Made by a program: the position numbers and the translations under genes
NCBI GenBank assembly: GCA_022575985.1
Contig: JAKSXM010000014.1
Span: forward strand, 3,658,001 to 3,722,000
Source: Anagrus nilaparvatae
Lineage: Eukaryota; Arthropoda; Insecta; Hymenoptera; Mymaridae
Length of the DNA: 64,000 nt
Direction: 5' to 3'
The notes under the pieces: model-generated
Database searches by the model: none
What the model was told of the DNA's origin: nothing
What the model saw: the letters and a program-made list of their open reading frames with translations, nothing else
Part shown: one piece after another, positions 52,001 to 62,490 of the stretch
How positions within the stretch are numbered: the stretch's first letter is position 1
Layout: each line of letters starts with the position of its first letter

Positions 52001-52346
52001 ATAAATTAGGTACTACGTCCAAAAAAAAAAAAAAATTAGTTTTTTTTTTGTATTTTTTCATGAAAAAAATTTTGGGAAAAAAATTTTCAAAAAATTAAGT
52101 ATCAGATTGGAGATATCAAGTAAAAACCATCTTTCAAGTATAAGTACTTTCATGGAAATAAATGAGGTATTACATCCAAAATAAAAAAAAAGGGGAGGGG
52201 TTTGAGATTCAAGATATAGGTTAAAAACCATACTTTCAAATATAAGTACTTTCGTGGAAATAAATGAGGTATTACATCCAAATTAAAAAAAAAAAAAGTA
52301 CCTCGAGCTTTTTTGGTGAAAAAATTTTTGAAAAAAAAATTAGGTC
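49010..52346. repeat. Satellite-like array of ~155-bp units, block 3
   Basis: The longest block. Units carry AAACTAGTACTTCCATGGAA, AAATTAGGTACTACGTCC and AAATTAAGTATCAGAT. A three-unit higher-order period of about 470-520 bp shows in the recurrence of GGTTCTTAAAACTAGTACTT at about 49,529, 50,050 and 50,519. Unit variants alternate (TATTACATCC and TACTACGTCC; GTTACAATATT and AAAAACCAT). It is interrupted at 51,118-51,690 by a transposase scrap. Confidence 0.85.
51118..51500 (+). pseudogene. FLYWCH/MULE-type transposase C-terminal scrap
   Basis: One frame reads FRARRNCYRAK and FPALPKNIDEVHNVL, the start of a MULE transposase-like domain. After a gap, another (51,240-51,494) reads FNGFKEMFSSLHPNIF and FVQVLLELQEEVYILLQSDI, then RSGASTRFDYVQKV. 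This matches the usual C-terminal part, where a GWHN...HPN block precedes an E/Q-rich helix. Most of the domain and all of the DDE triad are deleted. Three TAGCGCAACTG-like words follow to 51,690. Confidence 0.6.
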
Positions 52347-52350
52347 TTAA

Positions 52351-54834
52351 CCCATTAACGCCCAACCGACAATTCCTGGACACTCGCATATTTTTATATG
52401 AAAAAATTGAAATTTTGGGCCAAAAATGGTACCTAGTAGGTATTTAGGACTGCTCTTTCCGAATCTAAAGTCCGTTTTTACGTACCACCCCTCGGGGGTG
52501 CGATATTAACCCCCAAAGTGGGGTATGTTTTAAATGAATTTTTGAACTTTCTTTATAATGTTATTTAGCTAATAAAAACAATTGATTATTATAAAAAATT
52601 ATTGCTAGAACCTTTAAAAACCTCAAAAAATAAAAGAAAAATATTTTTACCTGTTTTACCCCATTGGGGGGCAAATTATGGGGGTGTGGGGGATGGACTT
52701 TTTAGGTACTTGAATAAATTGAAATTTTTACCTAGAAATGGTACCTAGTAGGTATTTAGGGCTGCTCTTTCCGAATCTGAAGTCCGTTTTCACGTACCAC
52801 CTCTCGGGGGTGCGATATCAACCCCCAAAGTGGGGTATGTTTTAAATGAATTTTTGAACTTTCTTTATAATGTTATTTAGCCAATAAAAACAGTTGATTA
52901 TTAGAAAAAATGATTGCTAGAAATTTTAAAACCCTCAGAAAATAAAAGAAAAATATTGTTAACTGTTTTACCCCATGGGGGGGAGGGGCACATTATGGGG
53001 GTGTGGGGATGGACTTTTTAGGTACTTGAATAAATTGAAATTTTTACCTAAAAATGTTATCTAGTAGGTATTTTAGGCTGCTCTTTCCGAATCTAAAGTC
53101 CGTTTTTACGTACCACCCCTCGGGGGTGCGATATTAACCCCAAAGTGGGGTAAATTGTAAATATACTGTTAAATATTTTTTAACTATTCAACACTTGGAA
53201 AAGTGGTTGCTCTTTAAAAAAAAATAATTACACGAACTGTAAAAAATGTCAAAAAATTACGTGCATATCTTAAATACCCCATTCCAACCCCTTAGGGGGG
53301 TGGTAATAGGGTGAACTTTATAAATAAACGAAATTTTGATTTTTAGGCCTAAAAATGGTGTCCAGTAGGTACTTTTGGCTGCTTTTTCCGAATCTGAAGT
53401 CCATTTTCACATAAAATCGCTAGGGGGCGCGATATCAACCCCTAAATTTGGGTAAATTATAAATATGCTCGCCAAAATATTTAAACGATTCAACACTTGA
53501 AACAATGGTTTTTCTTTAGAAAAAATAACTAGACAGCAATCAGTAAAAAATTTCAAAAAATCACGTGCGTATATAATTATTCGTATATAATTTTAAAACA
53601 TTAAACGTAAATTTACAATTTACCCCATTATAGGGGTTAATAACGCACCCCCGGGGTTGTATGTAAAAATGGACTTCAGATTTGGAAAAATAAGCCAAAA
53701 ATACCTAATAGACACCATTTTTAAATCTAAAAATTATAATCTTGTTTATTTATAAAGTTCGCCCCATTACCACCCCTCTAAGGGGTTGAAATGAGGTATT
53801 TCGATATGCACGTGATTGTTTGATATTTTTTACAGTTCGTGTAAATATTTTTTTTAAAGTGGTTACTTTTCCAGGTGTTGAATCGTTAAAAAATCTTTAA
53901 AAGTATATTTTCAATTTACCCCATTTTAGGGGTTGATATCGTAATCCTGAGGGGTGCTACGTGAAAATAGACTTCAGATTCGGAAAAAGCAGCCTAAAAT
54001 ACCTACTAGATAATATTTTTAGGTAAAAATTTCAATTTATTCAAGTACCTAAAAAGTCCACCCCATTATAGGGGTTAATAACGCACCCCCGGGGTTGTAT
54101 GTAAAAATGGACTTCAGATTTGGAAAAATAAGCCAAAAATACCTAATAGACACCATTTTTAAATCTAAAAATTATAATCTTGTTTATTTATAAAGTTCGC
54201 CCCATTACCACCCCTCTAAGGGGTTGAAATGAGGTATTTCGATATGCACGTGATTGTTTGATATTTTTTACAGTTCGTGTAAATATTTTTTTTAAAGTGG
54301 TTACTTTTCCAGGTGTTGAATCGTTAAAAAATCTTTAAAAGTATATTTTCAATTTACCCCATTTTAGGGGTTGATATCGTAATCCTGAGGGGTGCTACGT
54401 GAAAATAGACTTCAGATTCGGAAAAAGCAGCCTAAAATACCTACTAGATAATATTTTTAGGTAAAAATTTCAATTTATTCAAGTACCTAAAAAGTCCATC
54501 CCCCACACCCCCATAATTTGCCCCCCAATGGGGTAAAACAGGTAAAAATATTTTTCTTTTATTTTTTGAGATTTTTAGAGGTTCAAGCAATAAATTTTTA
54601 TTATAATCAACTGTTTTTATTAGCTAAATAACATTATAAAGAAAGTTCAAAAATTCATTTAAAACATACCCCACTTTGGGGGTTAATATCGCACCCCCGA
54701 GGGGTGGTACGTGAAAACGGACTTCAGATTCGGAAAGAGCAGCCCTAAATACCTACTAGGTATCATTTTTGATCCAAAATTTCAATTTTTTCGTATAAAA
54801 ATATGCGAGTGTCCAGGAATTGTCGGTTGGGCGT
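52351..54834. mobile_element. Large foldback element, piggyBac-like left end
   Basis: Left end TTAA (52,347-52,350) then CCCATTAACGCCCAACCGAC; the right end is the inverse GTCGGTTGGGCGT. The arms share CAATTCCTGGACACTCGCAT and ladders of ~305-bp subunits, each with GGTA(C/T)TAGTAGGTATTT, GAATCTGAAGTCCGTTTT and CCCCTCGGGGGTGCGATAT. TTAA plus CCC at the left recalls piggyBac, but the right flank is TCACC, so the right terminus is worn or truncated. It has no coding capacity. Confidence 0.7.
53623..54498. repeat. Apparently identical 438-bp tandem duplication
   Basis: 53,623-54,060 and 54,061-54,498 both start CCCCATTATAGGGGTTAATA and end TACCTAAAAAGTCCA. I find no difference between them by eye. 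It lies in the right half of the foldback and breaks its symmetry. Confidence 0.85.
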
Positions 54835-55180
54835 CACCAATTACATACATACACAAACATACACACACACATACATACTTTTTTTAAAAACCGGTTTTTT
54901 AGCTTCCTGGGGTCTCAAAACGTGCTTATATGCCAAAAAATCAAAAATCGAAATTTGACCTATCACAATGGTTCCTCTTTGAGGAACCAAAAAAAATTAT
55001 TTTTGGAATTTATTGGTTCATTGGGAATTTTTTTTGGGAAAAAAAGTTTTTGGAGAAAAATATTTTGGGAAAAAATCCTTGGGAAAAAGTCATTGGGAAA
55101 AAAAGATTGGGAAAAATGTAGCCAGACGGAGCAAATTATCATAAAATTATATGTATGTTCTTGTGATTAACCTCTTTGAA
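54835..55180. repeat. CA-rich tract, shared motif and TTGGGAAAAA repeat
   Basis: 54,845-54,880 is (CA/CATA)n. 54,890-54,940 carries the TCTCAAAACGTGC/TATATGCC motif also seen near 2,030 and 10,340. 55,017-55,117 repeats TTGGGAAAAA-type decamers about eight times. GTTCCTC-TTT-GAGGAAC at about 54,970 is a small hairpin. Confidence 0.6.
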
Positions 55181-55184
55181 CATT

Positions 55185-55760
55185 AAGTTATATCGGAGGT
55201 CACCAACACTTGATACATGCAACTATCAACTGCATATTATGCTTTTTATCTCCTCGGAAGTCGATATATATATTAGATATATACCGCCTTTTCCTATTAT
55301 TGGAAATAACTCTAGGTGGATAGGCAAATACTTTTCAATATTAAACTATTTACAACCGGTGAAACTTATTCAGTAACGTCGTTGCTATTAGTGAAGCTGT
55401 AGGAGTAGAGGGAAATTTTAAGGGATGGAATATATGTAGGTAAGTACACTTTGATGACAACCAGGGAATATTTACATATTCCCTGATCCCATTTTTTAAG
55501 GGTATGGCTCTCCTTTGGGTTTTTTTTTTGCGTAGGAAGTGGAAAAATGCGTTAAGCATACTGTTCAGCATCCGGACTGACAGTTATGTGGGACTCGGCT
55601 TAGCTTCTCCTTACCCACAAAACTCCACTCCCTTCCTACCTTATGCGAGTCTATCCCGGGACCGTTTTCACATTACTTCAGGACAGGTTCAAGGCTATTT
55701 AGTTCTAGTCGTGAACTCCATCTTTTGACTTGCTTCCAATGACTCGCCAGTCTGGTTAAG
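55185..55760. other. Unidentified segment of higher GC content
   Basis: The base composition is more even than around it, with words such as GTGGGACTCGGCTTAGC and a perfect 24-bp hairpin CAGGGAATAT-TTAC-ATATTCCCTG at 55,462-55,485. It is probably an old repeat. Short frames on both strands have no recognised motif. Confidence 0.35.
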
Positions 55761-56860
55761 GACTCCGTCGTTTCATCTGATTAAAATTCCGTCTTTTTGT
55801 GCTGTCACCTTCAATAAAATATATGTTAGCTGAAATATACGTCATTTCCTATTATCTTCAAAAGAGAAGGTAATAAATAAATATATAAATAGATAAATAT
55901 AGTAATAGGGTTAAAATTCCGCGTAAACTGAGGAGTTGGAACATTTGGCAAATCGCGTTATAGGATTAACCGCGTTAACTAAAACCGCATAATACGAGGG
56001 ATAACTGTAAATAAATTGTAATAGAATAAGTTTTATTAGGGCTAGGTATGTTTCGGGTAGGAAAAATGTATCTCGGAAGTACGAATGATCAAAATGAGCA
56101 AAGAGAAGTTTGATGGCTTTTGTACTTAAAGCCCCGTTTGAGGGAGGGCTATTGCAACGTTGCTGCAATAGCTAAAATTTTATTTATTAAAATTTAAGGA
56201 ATTTCACAGTTCGAATTTCTAATGAAAAGAATTTGATAATGCTTGAAAAAAATGATGTTTATAATTATGTATATTAATCTACTGATAAATTTTCAGAACC
56301 TTGTGTTAGTTATTTACCAAGATATAAAGAAAATAAAATTACACGATTTTAGAAAAATAATATGTATTTTTAACGATTCTTATGGAGGTCTTTTTTTTAA
56401 ATAGCTGATTAAAATAATTCTGATGAAAAGATTTTTTTCTAATTAACACATTTATTAAAAAATTAAATAAAAAATGCAAAAATATTTTTTATACAATTCG
56501 AGGTTGTTTTTGAGTTACAATATTTATACGAAATTAAGAAAAATAAGAGAAAATAATAATCTTTACCGAAACATATATATAATAAAAGTTGGTTAGTCAT
56601 CATAATAATCACAATAGTATGTAGTAAACACATATCCAAATTCAAATAAAATGAAATAATAACATTATCAAAATATTATCAACTGCTCAAGTCAAATCAG
56701 CTTAACTGTGAAATACCTTGAATAAAATATTTAAATTTTATGAAAAGTCACAAAATGATTTTATTAAGTTATAGTTGTATTCAAATATAGGTTATATTAG
56801 CGACTTACTCACACACAAATATTAAATAAAAGCCGCAAAGATGTAGATAAGAAGACACGG
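55760..56860. other. AT-rich stretch, no gene seen
   Basis: An 85-codon minus-strand frame at 55,911-56,168 has no motif I can name. No RNA gene is seen. Confidence 0.35.
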
Positions 56861-56869
56861 GAACCCGAG

Positions 56870-57000
56870 GAAGCCTAGTGGTTCCCCTTCTTAAATAGAT
56901 GACGTCTTAAATTACACCTTGAAAGTCATCTCGAATCACGTCTTAAATCGCATCTCCAAAGACATCTTTGGAGATTTAATTTAAGACGCCTTAGATCTTT
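56870..57000. repeat. CGTCTTAAAT repeats and a 24-bp hairpin
   Basis: GACGTCTTAAAT, CACGTCTTAAAT and AAGACGCC recur within 100 bp. ATCTCCAAAGA-CA-TCTTTGGAGAT (56,952-56,975) is a near-perfect hairpin. The word set resembles the GACGTC tandem repeat at 841-940. Confidence 0.6.
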
Positions 57001-57639
57001 TTTTTTAATTTAAAAAAAATATAATTTTTTTTCTTAAAATAATTTAATAAAAGTTAATAAAATTTATTATCATTAAGTAAAACGTGTTCAGAGCACGTAC
57101 TTTCTGGCTGCTGACAAGAAAATTATTATTCAGAAGATCTGTTTTTTTTACCAAACAACTTTTAAGCTATGCTGTGTTTCTTCATTTTTTATCCCTACTT
57201 CATTTTTCTAAGTAAACTAAAAATGCATTTTCGATTTAAAAAAGCTATTTGATTTACAATATTAAGGGGAAAAGCTATGAAAATGAAATCTAAAATCATA
57301 AATTTATTTTTATCTAAAAAGTTCCTATAACACCTCAAAAGTATGTCAACAAATTTTTAGATATTTTCTTTAAAATGTTTTGAGTTATAGCGGAGAGTAG
57401 ACACGGTTCGATTATTTCACTATTTTCTTTCGAAACCAATTTTTTGAGTGCCAATTAATTAGGAAATTATTATCAGTACAAACACTTTTCAAATACGTAA
57501 TACTTTACAAATTAGTAGAGTAGTTAGTTATGTGAAGATTTACTGTATGGTTCTGGTACCGCTGAATGATCGTTAAGTAACTTTTTCTTAAAATTTTTAC
57601 CTTCCAAAACTTTAAAATATTTTTTTTTAAAACTACATT

Positions 57640-57969
57640 TTTTGAATTGGCGTGACACATTACTCAAAAACGGCTAATCCAATCTGTCTAAAATATTTTT
57701 TGCAACATTATATCTTCATATATATACCTATTTCGCTCTAGATGAACCTACGTGTTGTAAAATATTTTAAGTTTAAGGCACCTTTTGGCCTATTTTAAAG
57801 TCCGAAAAAATTGTCAATTTTTTAAAAAACGATCTTATTTTTAAAAAATTATTTATTATTTTTTTTTTACAATCATCTAGAATATACACACGTTTTAATA
57901 ATTTTGTTTTTGTTTTTTTGTTTTTTTCGACTTATATTGGATGCTAAAGATGTCACGCCAATTTCAAAA
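57640..57969. mobile_element. Possible 330-bp MITE
   Basis: TTTTGAATTGGCGTGACA (57,640-57,657) is matched by TGTCACGCCAATTTCAAAA (57,951-57,969) in inverse orientation with one inserted base. The inside is AT-rich with no frame. No target duplication is clear. Confidence 0.45.
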
Positions 57970-57979
57970 CACGCCGTCT

Positions 57980-59160
57980 TTAAGCAGCTGTAACTTCGCC
58001 ATCTTAGAAAATTGTTTTCCCAAAATTTAGAATTTTTCAATTTTAATAAAAAATATTCTCCTAAAATTTTATTCCTTTATTTTAATTACTTCATAAAAAG
58101 ATCATAACATTTCATAGTTTTCCCCCCTTGATAAATTTTTTTTGCAAATAATTGAATTATAATTTTTGGCACAACTGGGTTAAAATACATTAAAGGTCTT
58201 AAGATTTTTGAATATATTTTAAGTTTTTAAAAACAGAGGTTTTTGAAAAGTTTCTTTGGCAACTGATCTTAATTTGAAAGTGTAAAATCATACGTTTTTA
58301 CCGTATAATTACATTGAATAAAGTTATAATCTTATTTTAGAAGGATTGCCCAAGTCCTTCAGGGCTTCTGGCCATGTTATTCACTTAGACTGTTCAAGAT
58401 TTTTGAGATTTTTTGAAAATACTAAAACTTATTTTTTTTTAAATTTTTCAATTGATGTACCAAAATATAAAAAACACAATATAAATTTATTTTTTTACTT
58501 AATTAAATAATTATTAGGCAACTAAAGTTGTAAAAGAAAATTTATTTCATTTTGTTTTAAAGACTTTATCTTTATATTTTATAAGTTTAATTCATTTCTG
58601 TCATTATTTATTTGTAGTATTTTAATACCTTAACATAAATTTTAAATTTAATGTAAATTCATTAATAAACAATTTTTGTTTTCTTTTTTTGACCTTTTTT
58701 TGTGGGAAGGAAATAAACGTAAGGATAAAATAAATAACCAATAATTGTTTTTATAAAAATAAATTATATATTATATTACCCCCAAAATCTCCCCTACAGT
58801 TACATTTTAAATATTATTTAATTGTTCGAAAGTTCATTTATATACAACCATCGTACTCTTTCTTTTCTTCTTTTTATATATATAAATATAGAACATTGTC
58901 TTTCAAATCATATATTATTTATATTCAAGCTAATCATTTTTTTTTATAAAATAAATATCATTTTTTTTTTTTTTGCTTAAGAATAATATTTTAAATAAAC
59001 TCTAAATTTTTTTTTTTTATCATTAATTTATAAATATTTATTTCTTCTTCATTATTATTCTTTTTTTGGAACATATCTTTTTTTCTGTTCTTTTTTTTTA
59101 AAGCAAAGGAAAGGATAAAATAAATAACTCTTTTTTTAAATAAAAAAATAAAATATATTC
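57980..59160. other. AT-rich stretch with an imperfect local duplication
   Basis: 58,680-58,800 and 59,050-59,180 look like diverged copies: both have GGATAAAATAAATAAC and end TATTACCCCCA. No gene is seen. Confidence 0.4.
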
Positions 59161-59162
59161 TA

Positions 59163-59513
59163 TTACCCCCACATAGTCCCCAATTTTCTTATCATATATA
59201 GTACATAAAAATATAATTTTTTTTTTCTTCTCTCCTTCTTACTTTTTACTCCACCCGTCTCCACTTCACTGGAGGACTCCAGTCCTCCAACGGTGCTAAG
59301 AATTTGAATAGATTGGGTAATGATCATTGACTCTGGCTCATAAAACAAACGACCCAAAAAGAAATGTTTACCTAACCAGTCTTCCGGATACGGCTCGTCA
59401 CCAAACAATCTCCGCAGGTGCAGACGCCTCCCAGAAAGCTTACGCTCTTCACCTGGAGCCATGACCAGGTGTGCACATGCTTGATGAATTCTCCTCCAAC
59501 TTAGTTCACAGGC
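59163..59513 (-). CDS. Exon-like frame c of an unidentified gene
   Basis: On the minus strand the frame is open from 59,513 to the stop at 59,163-59,165. It is GC-rich and non-repetitive in its first 80 codons: HQACAHLVMAPGEERKLSGR, LFGDEPYPEDWLGKHF and RLFYEPESM, then Ser/Glu- and Lys-rich. The last ~20 codons (KKERRKKK and on) may be intron, since a GTAAGAAG donor lies at about 59,235. It does not join frame b in phase at any good acceptor, so either an exon is missed or the gene is damaged. Confidence 0.45.
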   Translation of the reverse strand, partial: ACELSWRRIHQACAHLVMAPGEERKLSGRRLHLRRLFGDEPYPEDWLGKHFFLGRLFYEPESMIITQSIQILSTVGGLESSSEVETGGVKSKKERRKKKLYFYVLYMIRKLGTMWG

Positions 59514-59594
59514 TTAATCTGCCAACACTAAAACAAATTTTCTTTTATTTTCTAATAATTTTATTATTATATAATTTTTTTTCTTGATACTTAC

Positions 59595-59678
59595 AATTCT
59601 TCTAATATCGTTAGACAATCCCACGAGGGGATGTTTGGATTCACGGTCGTCGAGACCACAATCTAATGCCTCATAAAT
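59595..59678 (-). CDS. Exon-like frame b of an unidentified gene
   Basis: 84 bp, 28 codons in phase 0, bounded by acceptor TTCTGTTTTCAG and donor GTAAGTATCAAG on the minus strand. It reads IYEALDCGLDDRESKH and LVGLSNDIRRI. The first part is faintly like the YxALDxGLxxxE segment of the Spire KIND domain. I give this as a hint only. It joins frame a in phase. Confidence 0.5.
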
Positions 59679-59755
59679 CTGAAAACAGAATATTAAACAA
59701 AAAATAAAGTACAAAAAAAAAATTTTTTTTGATTATAATATACAACAGTACTTAC

Positions 59756-59878
59756 CTTAGGCAACAAAAGACAAAGGTGCTTGAATATATATTTATTTTC
59801 CAGGTTATTTATAAACCCACAGTAACCTAGCTTCTTCTCAGACTTGGATACTCTTCTTCCATTTTTTTTCTTTCTTTT
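59756..59878 (-). CDS. Exon-like frame a of an unidentified gene
   Basis: On the minus strand an open frame ends KKLGYCGFINNLENKYIF and HLCLLLPK at a strong donor GTAAGTAC (59,748-59,755). Its 5' boundary is uncertain: a stop lies shortly upstream and there is no in-frame ATG, so it is an internal exon or begins at an undetected acceptor near 59,880. Confidence 0.4.
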
Positions 59879-60029
59879 AAATTAATTACTATATCTTCGT
59901 AAGATATTATATACAAAAATTAAGTAGGCTACCCCACGCATATATTTTTTTTTTATGACACCTTTTTTTTACTGAAGCATTTATTATACACATATATTAA
60001 ATATACAATACATATTTATATATATATAT

Positions 60030-60722
60030 ACTAGCTGCCTTCGGCTCGCTTCGCTCGCCCCGGCAGCCACCAAGGGGGGGTGCGCCCCCCTGGACCCCTG
60101 CAACTTCATTTTTCCAAAAATATGTTGTTTTATGTTACTCAATATTTTGTAAAATAACGTAAGTAAGTAAGTTTCGTAAGTAAGTAAGTAACGTAAGTAA
60201 GTTTCGTAAATAAGTAAGTTTCTTTTAGTTACTATATTCAGTTACTACATCAGTGACTGATAAAAATTAGAAATATATATAATATTACTCCTAAATTTTT
60301 ATAATTTTCGAAAAATTATTGTATCTTTTGACAGATCGAACCGATCGCCTTGAAAATTTAGGTGGATACGTAAAAAATATACCCGAATCGAATGAAATTC
60401 TTTTTGATAGTAAAATTTTTCCTCGGTTTTTTGTATTTTTGGTTTTTTTTTTAAATTTCATAAAAATTTTTTTCTTGAAAATTCAGTTTTTTCAACATAA
60501 AAAATTTTTGTCGTTATCAATCGAAACGAAACCTAGCCTATGTTTTGACCCGTAATTTTTGCCATCTTTTGCCGTAAACCCCGCGTCTCTACCTTTTATC
60601 GTTTTCTAGTTTATCCATTTCGGACAAACAAACAAACAAACAAACAAACATACAAAATTAAATTTATATATATATATAGGATAGGATAGGATAGGATAGG
60701 ATAGGATAGGATAGGATAGGAT
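60030..60722 (+). repeat. Dispersed repeat with (GGATA)n tail
   Basis: It starts CTAGCTGCCTTCGGCTCGCT after a TATATA tract, has GTAAGTAAGTTTCGTAA repeats (60,160-60,220), and ends in GGACAAACAAACAAAC, TATATATATA and about eight GGATA units (60,678-60,721). The layout (TATATA, G/C-rich head, ACAAACAAAC, TATATA tail) parallels the copies at 29,700-31,290. Confidence 0.6.
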
Positions 60723-60784
60723 ATAAAAATGATTTTATAATTTTTTTTTCTACTATTTAATTATTATTTTAAAATGAAATTGTT

Positions 60785-61675
60785 ATGTCGAAATCCAATC
60801 CACAAGGACTTATAACTAGATCAAAATCTCAACAATTAGCCACAAATCAAAATTTAACAGAAAATACCCAACCTTCTGGTTCTAAATTAAACAAAAGTAT
60901 CCAATCAACAAAAGATTTTGTTAAAGGATTTCTAAGATTATTAAAATATAAAGTTACCGGAAGTGCTTATGATTTAATTTTACATATAAATTTTGAGTCC
61001 ATTTCCGAATTTACACATCACTTCGAAAGATTATTCAGTAAAAAAGTAGACTTACTTGATTTATCACATAAAATAGGGGATATTTATCAAATTAAAGGCG
61101 AATCCGTACTGAGTTACCAACTAAGATTAGAAGATTTACTTAATAGAACAAAGAAAGCCTACGAGGCCAGCATAGGAAACATCGCAAATGCAGCAGTTTT
61201 AATAGATACATTTAATACCCAAATTACGCAAATAGCAAGAAATAGATTTAAAAGAGGTCTAATACCAGAGATAGAATGTAGATTAGGTTTAGACACTGAG
61301 TTACTTACAATTGGCGAAATTGCTAAAACAGCAACTATAATTGAAGATTATTTAGAAAAATATAAAGAAATGAGACATGAAGTACAACCAATACTTAAGA
61401 ATGACACTAAAACAGAAATAATTAATACCATTAATCTAGAAAAATGCGAAAAATGTTCATATACTGACCACAAAATAGAAAATTGTCCAAAAACCATACA
61501 AGAAAAAGTTAACAATTTACAGCAACAAGTAGAAACGTTATGCTCAACAGTCGAAAAAACAGTTCTATATTTCCAAGAAAAAAATAATCAAAAACAAACA
61601 CAAGAAACCAAAACTGAAGAACCAAAATACCACTGCATAAACCACCCAAACTTAAAAAATCATAATACAGACTAA
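60785..61675 (+). CDS. Ty3/gypsy gag, capsid part to first zinc knuckle
   Basis: 296 codons from ATG 60,785 to TAA 61,673. Gag packages the element RNA in cytoplasmic particles. It has a helical capsid-like region (about 45-200) with LLKYKVTGSAYDLI and RFKRGLIPEIECRL, then a zinc knuckle with Cys221, Cys224, His229 and Cys234 (C-x2-C-x4-H-x4-C), then a Gln/Lys-rich coiled coil. Coding continues in the same frame after the stop, so this TAA is either a loss-of-function change or a regulated stop. Confidence 0.7.
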   Translation: MSKSNPQGLITRSKSQQLATNQNLTENTQPSGSKLNKSIQSTKDFVKGFLRLLKYKVTGSAYDLILHINFESISEFTHHFERLFSKKVDLLDLSHKIGDIYQIKGESVLSYQLRLEDLLNRTKKAYEASIGNIANAAVLIDTFNTQITQIARNRFKRGLIPEIECRLGLDTELLTIGEIAKTATIIEDYLEKYKEMRHEVQPILKNDTKTEIINTINLEKCEKCSYTDHKIENCPKTIQEKVNNLQQQVETLCSTVEKTVLYFQEKNNQKQTQETKTEEPKYHCINHPNLKNHNTD

Positions 61676-62490
61676 TGCAGAGGAAATAATTTTAGAGGTA
61701 ACTCAAATCAAAATAATCAAAGAAACTTTAATAATTTGAAAAATAGACAAAACAGACGATATAATCAGAACAAAAATAATAATAATAACAGAAACATTAA
61801 TAACCAAAATTTTAATCAAAATCGCTCATACAACAACAATAATAAACGTCAACATCATCAAAATAATGGCCAAAATAATTATCAAGGTAGAAATAATTGC
61901 TATAGACCGAGATACAATGGTCAAAATTACCAAAGAGGATGCACATCTTGTGGTAACCCATATCACACTATAAATAACTATGCCCAACATCAACTTTCAC
62001 AAATAAATCTAGGGAACCGTTTACCAGCCCTTATGGGGTTACAGGGATCTGGTCATTCACAAACCCCACAACAATTTTCAACTCAGGGAAGACAACAACA
62101 AGCACTACCAATCAATTTCAACTCAATAAAATCCTACAACATTTTAACATTTAACGCAATAAATAAAATTCCAGTTTTAAAATTTTCAGACCAAAAAGGT
62201 AATTTAAGATATCTACTTCTGGACACGGGTGCTAGTTTGTCTGTGATACATGAATCCTGAATCCCAACCCAAAATATACCATACATTAACAAAAATGAAA
62301 TAGTATTAATTACAGGAATTTCAGACAAAACAATAAAGACCATTGAAACATACAATATTACGCTATATGAATTACCATGTAAATTTCACATTGTACAGAA
62401 CGACTTCGCAGTGCAATCAGTCCACGGAATTTTAGGAAGTGATTTTTTGGATGAAAATAAAGTAATCATAGATTATAAAAAAAAGTTCTA
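61676..62490 (+). pseudogene. Ty3/gypsy nucleocapsid and protease
   Basis: In frame with the gag, directly after its TAA. It starts as an Asn/Gln/Arg-rich basic region and has a second knuckle-like CTSCGNPYHTI whose last Cys is lost. Protease follows: LLLDTGASLSVI with the catalytic Asp at 62,222-62,224. TGA at 62,258 interrupts it. The same frame then gives the flap-like region and GILGSDFLDENKVIIDY, the usual protease end. Two in-frame stops make it non-functional without readthrough. Confidence 0.7.

Noticed and set aside
55350..55728. Overlapping frames on both strands as genes
   Set aside because: Neither has a known motif. The segment looks like an old repeat with a small hairpin.
59595..59678. 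Firm assignment as the Spire KIND domain
   Set aside because: Only a short YxALDxGL-like resemblance is visible, and the flanking frames do not support it.
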